Source: Chrysaora quinquecirrha (lineage: Eukaryota; Cnidaria; Scyphozoa; Semaeostomeae; Pelagiidae). Taken from it: a DNA stretch of 64,000 nt. The stretch's first letter is position 1. Each line of letters opens with the position of its first letter. This document shows positions 23,901 through 34,400 of this stretch, piece after piece. The DNA lies in the NCBI GenBank assembly GCA_014526335.1, contig JACTAT010000009.1, positions 620,001 to 684,000 of the forward strand. The letters are read 5' to 3'. The translations under genes and the position numbers were made by a program. The notes beneath the pieces were generated by a model that saw only the letters and a program-made list of their open reading frames with translations, did no database searches and was not told the origin of the DNA.

Positions 23901-26900
23901 AAACTACCTACTTGTTGCTTTAGCGAGTCCAGCCAGTTTGTCCTCTTCATCAGCAAGGTATTTACAAGCAGTGTTAATTGGATAAGCTGGTAATGGAGCT
24001 AAAAACGTTGCAGGATAGGGATAGTCAGCCATTGCCATCATAGTAAATGCATTACGTATCCAACCATACATATGCCTCTCCTATATAATGGAAGAACATA
24101 GTAACCTTTCCAGGCAGGATTTGAACCTGCGACCGCGGAATTCTAGTCCGACTGGAATTGAATGAACTAGAATTCTGTGGTCGCAGGTTCAAATCCTGCC
24201 TGGCTCGAAGTTTTACCTTCGAGTTGGGTCGACGTGGCACTGTGCGAGTGTTAATTAAAATAACACTCAAACATAGTAGAAAAAACCTTTGAAAATTAAC
24301 CTTTCCCAAAGAAAATAATATAAGGGCCTGGACAAATGAACTGAACATTTCATTGAACATCGTCTAAAATTGAAGTTCAGTGAAAAATCCAGTTCATTTG
24401 ACCATCTTGTTCAGTCACGGGACATTGTTAAGTGCATGTTTGATCGGAGTCAAAAATGTTTGGTGAATAAATTTTTTTCACTGGTTGAAAGAAGATCAGC
24501 AAATGTTCAGTGAAACGTTCGGTTCATTTGACCACTTGAAGGTGCTGTGGCGTCGTGGTGTAATCCAGCTATCCCGTGGTGTCAAGAGCTCAGTGTGGTT
24601 AGGGTTCGAGCCCAGCCACGGTAGCGTCACAGCCAGGGTCAAGGTCTCGATTAGTTAACCTACTACTGAGATCCTAGCGACTGGCGCTAAAACACCATTT
24701 CACCTTCACCTTCACCTTCACTTGGCACTGAATATAGCGTAAAATGTTCAGTGGCATATTCAGTAAAATGTTCGTAATACCATAATTCGCTTTTTAACAT
24801 AACACAAAAGGTTTCAAAATAATAAAAAAGACACTCTCCAGCTCTTTTGCTTGTCAATCAATGCTATGATACAAATATCGCAAAATTTCTTAATAAGAAA
24901 ATTCCCCAGGTTGGACAAACAATGTTTGATAGTTTGGCCCGGGCTTAAGGCAGATCTTTAGCCATGTGACAAATAGGTACAAAATCTATGGTGGCCCTTG
25001 AAGGCTGGGGTATGGGGCATGAGGTCCACTCGCTCTCCCCTCCCCTAGCGGCCTTTAATATCCTATAGACATAAAAAGTGATTATTAAAATGAAACTTAT
25101 GTTTCGGAAATAGCAAACTTACGAATCCTGGAACCATTTCATCAGAGCAGAGGTTGAATAGTTCTTTAATTTTTCTCATCCCTGAAATTTTGAAAGGAGC
25201 AACACTGTAAAAGAAGTTTTTAGATAAATATAAAGTGGTTGAAATTCCAGTTGACTGAACTCTAGACAAACTCTTGATTCTCACGGTAAAGCACTATCAG
25301 TAACAAAGTCAAGACGGAATGTAATGAAATTCTGCGTGTTTCTTACTTCATTCAATGCGCTTTGTGAAACTTTACGAAAGCAGAAAATGTTACCAGTATT
25401 GTGATAAATCTTGTAAGCAGGGGTCCTAACAAGAGCGGCGGGGGGTGGTTGAAGGTGAAGGTGAAGGTGGAATGGTGTTTTAGTGCCAGTCGGTAGGATC
25501 TAAGTAGTAGGTTAACTAATCGAGACCTCGACCCTGGCTGTGACGCTACTGCGGCTGGGCTCGAACCCTCACCACACCAAGCTCCTGAAACTACGAGTCA
25601 GCTGGATAACATCAAAACGCCACAGCACCTTTAATTCTGGAAAAATTTCGAAGACTTAATTTAAAAAAAAATTCGTGTTGATGTAGCTACCTGTAGTTCC
25701 TTGGCTAAAGAGGTCCTTCAATTTGGCAAAACCACTTTGAGCATTAGTGGGACACATTGGATCAGCGAGACGGCATGTCTAAGTTAAAAAAAGAAAATTT
25801 TACGTTAACAGAACAGCAAATGAAGCAAAAAATACTATTATGGAGAGGGTTCTTTTCGGAACTTTCTCTGCATTTCTCTTGGGACTTCCAAGATATCAAA
25901 AGCCCATTCTTTTGGACCCCTTCAGGTAAATCCGAGACTTTGCAGACCCAAAATTCCCCCAACTCCAGAGCTGGAAGATTTCACAGAGACTCTCGTATGC
26001 AAATCAACATTTCTTAAATCCTCCGTTTCAAGTAGACTTCATTGGCTTCTGATTCCGGATACCAAGAAAAACGCAAAACAGAAACTATGAGATTTCACTT
26101 GAAAGGATGCATTTCTCAGCTCTAAAGGGGCCAAATTCGTAGTGAAGCAGCACCTTAGAGAAAAGAAAAGGTAGATGCCTATGCTTAAAATCGTATGCAT
26201 CTTTGAACATTGAGGGGAACGAAACTTATATGTCATGACGTTACTCTCGCTGCGTTCTTTTGGGACCTTCTAGGTCTGCGATTGCGTAGATACCTGCGTT
26301 AGAATCGGTAACAACACAGGCAAAACTTGCTGATGCACCAGAAACCACACTTTTTCTGCCTAAGGACACGGACATTAACAAACAACTGGCCTGAAAAACG
26401 TTGCAAATTACTTCCTAAAAGCAGCAACTTCTTGTTGATGAAGAAAATGTTTCTTACTGATGTGACTGCTTTGAAGAACTCAGATCTGGGACGATTTCCA
26501 GCAATAGTATAAAATGGAGCACTGCTTGCGACAGCTGCAGATATGATGTGAGGATACTTATATCTCATATAGCCACTCAACATGCCACCATAACTGAAAA
26601 AGAATTGAATGTGAGCAAAGTTATTAAATAAGTTGATGAACCTATTGAGATGACTTTTGAATGGATGGGGATGTGCCACCCAGATTTTGCAAACCCACCA
26701 ACTTATAAATGTAGACATATGCAAAAACGAACCCTATATTATAATTAAAAATAAGTGGAATGTGGCTGTAATAAGACCTTCTAGGCCTATGTTATTGCTT
26801 GAAGTTGTGCTACAGATATCTTTGGCTCAATTTTATCACTTTCTGATGGAATTACAGTTACATTTTTTAGTTTTCTTTAATTTCTTCCCACCCTCCTTTA

Positions 26901-28461
26901 CGAAGTTCTGGTTAAAATCATATCCATGTTTAGAGAGTTTCAGGGCTTAGAACCCAGAATCTATAGTAAGCATCCTAGACCTAGTGATTGACAGTGACTT
27001 CAGATGATTTCCAAGGTTATGAACAGTTGACTTCAAGTGATTCACCAGGTGATTTACATATCACTTCAGGTTATTCCAGGTGATTAACAGATGATTTGAG
27101 GTGATTCAAAGTGATTTACAGATGATTAAAGGTAACTTCTAGTGATTTCAATTAATTTTAACTGTTTAAGAATCAGACAATTTCTTACAAACCAACCTTC
27201 CTCCAAAAGTTACAATTTCGCAATTTTCTGCTTTGTATGAAGCTTGTAGTGATTTCAATAACACAGCATAATCAGCTAATGCTTGCTCCATGCTTAAGAA
27301 TCCAATATTAGCTTTGCTGAATGATGCCTCACCAAATGGCAATGAAGTGCCATAATAACGCTAAGAAGAAGAAAGAAACATGCTACATTTTGAAATGTAG
27401 CTACTTGGACTAAGATACGTATAAGTCAAAAAAGTTGGGCTTTTACCACAGAAGTAGCAAAAATCTCAACACATACTCACTAGATAGCCCAGTCCCTATT
27501 GTTTTGCAGTTAACTGGTGGCCCAATAGGCAAACAAACAGCTGATATATCAAGTCAATTGATTGAGTTTGGGGGGAACTAGGCTGACCTGGCCCCCGGTG
27601 TCTATGGGCCTGGGCCAGTCTGAGGAGTATGGTGTGTGCACATATGAGAAAAACAATAGAACAATAGAAAAGAACAATGGAAGTGCTTCTGCATGCACAA
27701 GATTTTGTCGAGAATTGCCATACTCCGCAGAGTGAATGCAGAAAATTGCAATATTCATTTATTTCATTAATGAGCTGTAATTTGAGCTTCAATTCAACAA
27801 CCCGAGTCAATTGTGGTGCACAATTTCCATTGCTCTTTCCCTTGTTTAACTTGCACATGCAGGCACAAAACACTGAAGTCTGCCTCTTGGCTAACCCAGT
27901 GAAAAGGAGATTTGACTAAAAAAGGATCTAAGTAAGAACCTTGCAAAAGGTAAACAGTGCAACATATGGTACAAAAATACCCTTTGTCGGTCCCCAAAAA
28001 GACTTTCATATCATACTCACATGTTCTGCAAATATGATAAGAGCTCTGTATTTCGCTGCAAGTTCATGCACAAACCCAGATGCATTCCAGAATCCAGTTA
28101 TAGCTCCCTCATTACCAGAGTAGAAAAATATTGGACCAACAGAACGTGCCCAAAATTTATCTGCAGAAAAATAGCATTTATTAAAAAACTTGAAAATCAA
28201 TTCAAATTTCTGGAAAGCACAGTGCAGTAAACAGGAAAAGATTGTTAATTTAATACATAGGAATATCTGACCTTGTATAAGGTATCTTTGCTGGTATGTT
28301 CCATCTCCACCAGCTTGACCACCATAGTTGAAATGATCAATATATTGAGTGAAATATTTCACCTCAAAAGGCAAAACATTAGGCCTAAGTTGCTTCACAG
28401 GCGACGCAACAACGAGAGACGCAATGAATAACAAGCAACAAAATATGGTTATTTGCTGCAT
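20986..28461 (-). CDS. DPP7: Dipeptidyl peptidase 2-like serine carboxypeptidase (peptidase family S28)
   Basis: Twelve exons are visible: 28461-28272, 28160-28021, 27360-27197, 26593-26458, 25778-25691, 25181-25123, 24081-23912, 23496-23384, 23063-22904, 22811-22741, 21774-21704 and 21070-20986, for about 480 residues. A signal peptide covers roughly residues 1-20. Conserved blocks run in order: [52 protein letters not shown], and the nucleophile motif GGSYGGML (Ser about 165). Then come [33 protein letters not shown] (Asp about 424) and GGAHHLDLR (His about 450). Human DPP7 has the same order and near-identical blocks, so DPP7 fits better than Pro-X carboxypeptidase. The enzyme removes N-terminal X-Pro dipeptides in lysosomal or secretory vesicles. 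All junctions agree in phase except exon 6 to 7 (25123 to 24081), where an extra small exon or another splice site is needed. Confidence 0.9.
21475..21600 (+). repeat. Partial copy of the GCTGGAAGATTTCGCAGA dispersed repeat
   Basis: Shares AAATCTTCCATCTCTGGAGT and GAGAGTTTGGAGCCTCCGAA in inverted orientation with 48400-48460. Confidence 0.4.
21930..22200 (-). repeat. Degenerate repeat related to the CCTCCACATTACT family
   Basis: GTAATGTGGAGGAATACCAC and GAGTAGTGTGGAGGGATATC read as the reverse complement of the units at 2590-2970. In a DPP7 intron. Confidence 0.5.
24111..24204 (+). repeat. Palindrome made of an inverted tRNA-like 3' half
   Basis: Arms 24111-24149 and 24165-24204 pair with about two mismatches around a 15-base loop. 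Each arm has the T-arm sequence GTCGCAGGTTCAAATCCTGC and an anticodon-side ACTAGAATTC. Each is half of a tRNA-like sequence, so no functional tRNA is formed. In a DPP7 intron. Confidence 0.7.
24322..24952 (+). mobile_element. MITE of the GGCCTGG type interrupted by SINE-A
   Basis: Left part starts AAGGGCCTGGACAAATGAAC and right part ends TTTGATAGTTTGGCCCGGGC. TTCAGTGAAA words recur on both sides of the SINE at 24537-24723, so the SINE seems to have landed in the older MITE. Confidence 0.5.
24537..24723 (+). repeat. SINE-A copy
   Basis: GGTGCTGTGGCGTCGTGGTG head, GGTTCGAGCCCAGCCACGG B box and a (CACCTT)n tail. Confidence 0.8.
25449..25633 (-). repeat. SINE-A copy, reverse
   Basis: Begins with the reversed (AAGGTG)n tail and ends in CGCCACAGCACCTT, the reversed head. 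In a DPP7 intron. Confidence 0.8.
25850..26010 (+). repeat. GCTGGAAGATTTCGCAGA dispersed repeat, copy 3
   Basis: Contains CTCCAGAGCTGGAAGATTTC and CCATTCTTTTGGACCCCTTC. Confidence 0.5.
26990..27150 (+). repeat. Degenerate GGTGATT(T/C)ACA repeat
   Basis: GTGATTTACAG, GTGATTAACAG and similar words recur every 15-25 bases in the DPP7 intron just downstream of exon 3. Confidence 0.5.
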
Positions 28462-28714
28462 GCCTAAGTTTAAATTTTGTTGAAGGATCTCTTCTAGTTG
28501 ATTTAATTTCTTCCTGATTTAGATTAGGCTCGAATAGTTGAGAGAAAAAGAAAGAACAACTTTTAGAACTTCAACTTGTTGTTCCTGTGTTGTTGGTTTG
28601 TCATGTGACCAATGCATGTGACAGGCATCATTTGGATCACATGCGTTGTTGCTGATGTTGATACTCTGTGGCTTCCGATTTCGTTGTTGCTGTTGCGGGG
28701 TACGACCAACTGAC

Positions 28715-28978
28715 CAACCACTGACTGACTAACTTACTGACTGAATGACTTACTTACCAACAAACTAACTAACCAACCAACCAACCAGACCAACTAATGA
28801 ACTAACTAGCTAACTAACTAACTAACCAACTAATTAACTAACAAACTAACTAACTTACAACTAACTAACTAACGAACAAACTAACTAACTAACTAACTAA
28901 CTTACTAGCTAACTTAATAACTGACAAACTAACTAACCTATCTAACTAACTAACTAAACTAACTAACTAACTAACTAC

Positions 28979-29011
<33 letters not shown>

Positions 29012-29605
29012 CAACCAACTAACTAACTAACTAACTAACTAAGTAAACTAACTAACTAAACTAACTAATTAACTAACTAACTAACTAACTAACTTATTAA
29101 CTAACAAACTAACTAACAAACTAACTAACTAACGAACTAACTAACTAACTAACTAACGAACTAACTAACGAACTAACTAACTAACGAACTAACTACCTAA
29201 TTAACTAACTAACTTATTAACGAACGAACTAACTAAATAACTAACTAACTAACTAACTAACTAACGAACTAACTAACTAATTAACTAACCAACCACTAAC
29301 TAACTAACTAACTAACGAACTAAGTAAGTAAACTAACTAACTAACTAAACTAACTAATTAACTAACTAACTAACTAACTAACTAACGAACTAACTAACTA
29401 ACTAACTAACTAACTAAACTGACTAACCAACTAACTAATTAACGAACTAACTAACTAACTAACAAACTAACTAACTAACGAACTAACTAACTAACTAACT
29501 AACTGACGAACTAACTAACTAACTTATTAACGAACGAACTAACTAACTAACTTATTAACGAACGAACTAACTAACTAACTAACTACCTACCGAACGAACT
29601 AATGC
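28715..29605 (+). repeat. (AACT)n microsatellite, about 880 bp
   Basis: Almost uninterrupted ACTAACTAACTA tetramers with scattered variants. Begins about 250 bp upstream of the DPP7 start codon. Confidence 0.95.
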
Positions 29606-30134
29606 TATACCCTGGAGCTATTACTTTGCTTAGTATTGAATATATATACAGTGGAGCTATTGCTTTGCTAAGTATATAATATATACCCTGTGCAAAGCGA
29701 AACTTTCTAATCGAAGCTTAACAAAAGAGAATTCCTAAAATATAGAAATCATACCTTGATTTTTCCCTAGCTATATTTGCAATTTGCTTTTGTTAGTCTA
29801 CATTTCAGCAGAGCATTATTGTGATAAAACTCACGTGTATGTATGAAATAAAGTAAAAAATTGTTACTTTTATTTGCATAAAATAAGACAAAATCATAAA
29901 AATTGTTTACTTTACAAAAAATTACTCTTCTTAAGTTACTAAGAAAAATAATTATTTACAAGATAAGGTGGACAAACAAGACAGTAATTATGACAGACAG
30001 AATGGCAGGCATATTAAAACTGTTCTCTCGCTGACTTTCTCCCCCCAAAAATTAGAGTACTCACTAAACGGAACCTTTTCTAACAATAGAACAACAGTTT
30101 TGATGCAAGGTAGACTGGACATTTGCAAGTACTG

Positions 30135-30510
30135 TACACTCTTTTTTTTGTAAGAATACTATAAATTTTGTCCAGCCTCAATATTCTTAAAAAATGTTCG
30201 TTTTGAGCCTGAATATATTCTTAAAGTATTCTTATTTTTCAAATCTGATATGCGGTTTTAGGGGAACATAGTTAAAAGAAAAATCATCTCATATGGTCGA
30301 GGGAAAGAAATATTTAACTATTATAACAAAAAGAATGTTGTTAACAATCATGAAGTTTCGTTCTAACATTGCAAAACAGGCATCTGCTGAAAAATGAGAC
30401 GGAATATGGGAGAGCTGAGGCTGAGCATATTCTTACAATATTCTTAAAAATAGGATGATTCTGAGCCTGAATATTCTTATAAACAATATTCTTATAAAAA
30501 AAAGTGTGTA
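30135..30510 (+). mobile_element. TA-ended MITE (TACAC family), copy a
   Basis: Left TACACTCTTTTTTTTGTAAG and right CTTATAAAAAAAAGTGTGTA are inverted repeats ending in TA. ATTCTTA words repeat inside. Confidence 0.65.
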
Positions 30511-30790
30511 TATTGACTGCCCTAACCATAACCTGCTTGAAGGAAAATGAGCTCCTTCAAAAGAGAAATCCGCCCATCCCCCTCTGAGGACAAATAATCA
30601 AACCAGCACCCAAGTTTAGCACGGTATACAAACTTCCCTAGGGAAAAATTACTGAAGAAATCTTGAATAAACTAAATTACGAAAAATTTTCATCGCGAAT
30701 TCCCAGTTAATACAATTTGTATTTTGAATTAGGTTAACTAATTTTCTTCTGTCCAGCAGATTATAGATTTTGGCATTTGCATTCCCTTAC

Positions 30791-31060
30791 TAAGGTCTTG
30801 TCCAAAATATCAAACATTATTGATCAAACATTTGATATTTGCATTACAAACAATTTTTGACCGTTTGGCAACATCACAAAACCTTGCTTGACCTGATTAG
30901 CGAAGTTTTTGAAAAACTACAAAACATTTTCTGTTTGCAGTAAGCAAGAAATGTTTTATAAGCAATGTTTTGTGATGTTGCCTAACGGTCAAACATTTTG
31001 TTTAGAAAAGAAAAGTTTCAACCTTTGAACAACAATGTTTTATCGTTTGGCTAGGGCCAA
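30791..31060 (+). mobile_element. GGCCCTGG-type MITE copy
   Basis: Left TAAGGTCTTGTCCAAAATAT and right ATCGTTTGGCTAGGGCC, with mirrored CAAACATT/AATGTTTG words. Confidence 0.6.
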
Positions 31061-31119
31061 AATAAGTAGAATTTGATGCTTTTGAAAAGTTGAAAAACAT
31101 TTTCTGCTTGGCGCAAGCC

Positions 31120-31371
31120 TTAGGCCCAGGCCAAACGATCGAACATCGTTTGTCCAGCATTTAAACTTTGCTTGTCGATGCAAAATGTTTCACCGTTTGG
31201 CCACAGCGCAAAACAATCGCCAAACCGTTTCTTGAATGCGTGAAGCAAAAATTGTTTTTTAGAAAAACCGTGCAACAAATTTTAGCTACTTAGGCTATGC
31301 TTAGGCCCATTGCTTGTAAAGCAAATTTCAAATGTTTCACCAATAATGTTTGATCGTTTGGCCAGAGCCTT
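31120..31371 (+). mobile_element. GGCCCTGG-type MITE copy with clear inverted ends
   Basis: TTAGGCCCAGGCCAAACGAT at the left and GATCGTTTGGCCAGAGCCTTA at the right (last 20 bases match inverted). 3' of the TNF-ligand gene. Confidence 0.75.
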
Positions 31372-31460
31372 AGGTACAATCAAATACAGGCCACAAATAT
31401 CGGCTGGACGGTAAAATTTGAGCATTATTCAAAACAGCAACAGTGGTGTCTGAAGTATTT

Positions 31461-34400
31461 TTATGGCAATTCGTGTAATAAAAACATTCCAAAATAACTC
31501 GATTTTGGAGAGAAAAAGTACATCGTTTTCATGCCGCTGACGTAAATACTGTCACCTTTGAGCATTTTGAATATTCCACCGATGTAATTTGTGCTTGAAT
31601 GTCGCTTCACGCCAGTTAGTGTGTTATTGTAAGTGTCAAACCATACATCATGAGTCCTCGTTTGTCTTTCCATACTTGGTGCTGATTCAGAACCAACTGA
31701 CCATGGTAATGCAACTAAAAGAAATTTCGTTTTTCATTTTTTAACATGACCCACATGATTGCAAGAAAAAGAAGAAATATTTAGAAGCTTTATTCATCTT
31801 GACACTCCTCAGAGTACACGTTTTTTTATAAGAAATCGGTTTATAAGAAACCTAGAACTAGACACCAAAAAAGTTAACAAACTTTTAGAACTACGAAGAA
31901 GGAGATAAAAAACTTTAGAAATTTTTGTGTCAGTTTTCCAACATACTGATTTCACATTTGTGGAGTTAGTAATTAGTTCTCAAGCATTCCTGTGCAAAAT
32001 CTCGCACTATAGTGTGGCAAATTCCGTGCAATTTCTCGCACCTGTCCGCAATACTGTATCCCACAGAAGGTTTTTACCGCAATTTATTTCCATTTAATTA
32101 AGAAACTGTTAAGAAACTTTTAGAACTAGGCCCCGAGCCAGGTTTCTTATAAAAAAAACGTGTATAAACGTTAGAAACATACCAAAACAATTAGCTAATG
32201 CGGAATTGATACCCAGATGTGGATAGAAATGCACCAATCAGAAAAGTAAAGCCATATTAGCGTTGTGCTTTGAACACCAATCAGCTCGGGGGATACAGCA
32301 GGATGATAATCTTCTACCCAGTAGCCCCTCGATCAAGAAGACGGTTTTTCAGGGGGTTTAAACAGTGGGTTATTATCCTGAATGCTGCGAATAAATGATA
32401 CATTCAGCCAGACAACAACCTACTAGTATATCTTAGGTTATAAAACCCAGTGCATGTACCCCAGCAATCCTTCTTTAGCAACTTGCATTACAATGGCGTA
32501 CTCAAGGGGGGAATAGGGGGTCCAGAACCCCCCCACTTTTCTAAAATATGGTTCTCGAGGTTTGTCCAAAAACATTGTAAAACTTATTGGGGGGGGGGGC
32601 CAAAAGGGCGCTTCCTTGCATTTGCGAGAGTTTGAAGGGCGTGGTTTGAAAGAAATTTTCCAGATCCCCCCCCCCCCCCACTACTTCAGACCTTGATACG
32701 AAACTGACTCGCAATATAAGATTATGACTACCCCTATATTGCTCCCCGCAGCAACAGTCTTGCCAATCTCTACCCTTCAAACAGAGAAGCCAGCTCCGCA
32801 CTCTACATATCTCATAGCCCATTGGAATAAAAAGAATAGGATTCGGTGAAAATAGATTACTAAGCCGTACCCAATAAGAATCGGAACCAACTAAGTATAA
32901 CATAAAAATTCACAAAATCTACATATTTATATGCATAGGTTCCAACGATGAAGACGAAGCAAGAAGGTCCGGAGTAGATAGCTGAATTTAATAATTAGGT
33001 AGCTGATAAAAAAGAGCCGAAAAACAGGGGCGGACTGGCAGGGATGCTAGGTTGCGATTGCGACCCGGGCCTTCTTGTTATATAGGGTCTTTAAAAAACT
33101 GTTTCTGTTGTTTCTTGAGCAAATCTCTTCGATTTCTTGGGATTTCGAAGAGATTTGGATTGGTTTCGCTCAGTCTGAAAACAGTTGGAAATGACAGAAA
33201 TTGTTTCTCGATGCAGATAATTGGAAAGAAGCAAAATAAAAAGATAATCAGTATATGTGCACAAAAATATGGAAGCAAGAAAATATAGAAATGCGAAAAT
33301 AGAAGATTTGCCATCGAAATATCGCAAATAAGAAAAGAAGTATTGACATGAACAGTAGCCCCCCAGTAGCCCTCGCCTTGAATTGATTTTTTACAGAGGA
33401 GCTCGCTTTACTGGAAATAGCAACCCTTGAAATTCGCTGCCAGTCCACCTCTGCCGATAAATTCGCAATTGATTCTTACCTGACAGTAAACATAGTAATA
33501 ACCGCTGACCTCAATGTGAATTCGACCATCTTCATGACTGTGACTGAGTTTTCCAACGATTTCAGCTGTTCGCCAGCGTTTGAAAATTGAGCCTGCTAAA
33601 GAAAGAACATTCTTCATAACGGAAATAGTTATATAAAAATTCTTAACTACAACACAATAAATCAAAAATATGGAAACTATGTTTCAAGCAGTGTTTTTTT
33701 CTTCGTTTCATTAAAAAGTTTACAGAAGTTTTTACTAACTACACTCTTTTTTTTATAAGAAACTAAGAGTTTTTTTCAGTATTCGAAGTTTCTTAGTTTT
33801 TGGAACATAAGCTCCAAATCTTTGATTGGCTAACGCACTCGAGCACGCTTCGAAAGTGTGTCATGAATCGACCAATCAGAATGCGCCAAACTGTAAACAT
33901 TCTAGCTGCGAGCGTGATTTAGGCCCATTTTCAGGAGTTTTTACAACCCCCTGTTCAAAAAACCCGGTGTAAAATCTGTCGAGTGTTAGAGAAGATTTTA
34001 TGATTGATATTTGTTCAGGAGGGTTCAAAGCACATTTCTGTCAGGAACTTTTTTGATATCGTTAATATTTTTCAAAATATGAGCGTTTGATCAAATGACA
34101 ACGAAATACTGTGCATGGATCGCCGTTAATGATTGGTATTTGAAGAAGAAAAACTTCGAGGGAAGCAGAGGAACAGCAAACTGATCAGTTGTTGATGCAC
34201 GATGATCAAGCGGTTGTTTGCCTACATATGTGCGGTCTGAACCTGAAGGCTATAACATTTTGCAAGGTAAATGTGTTTTTTTATTATAATCGTTCCCTAA
34301 TAAGATCTAATATTAAGTTGATCAAAAGTGTGGGAAACTGTCTAATTAGCCTAGCCTACCTAGTACTATACTTAGACTTATAGACACAGCAAAGTGCACA

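Noticed and set aside
24165..24204. tRNA gene
   Set aside because: Only the 3' half is present, duplicated as an inverted repeat.
27496..27873. 125-residue minus-strand ORF
   Set aside because: In a DPP7 intron, not joined by splice sites, no recognisable domain.
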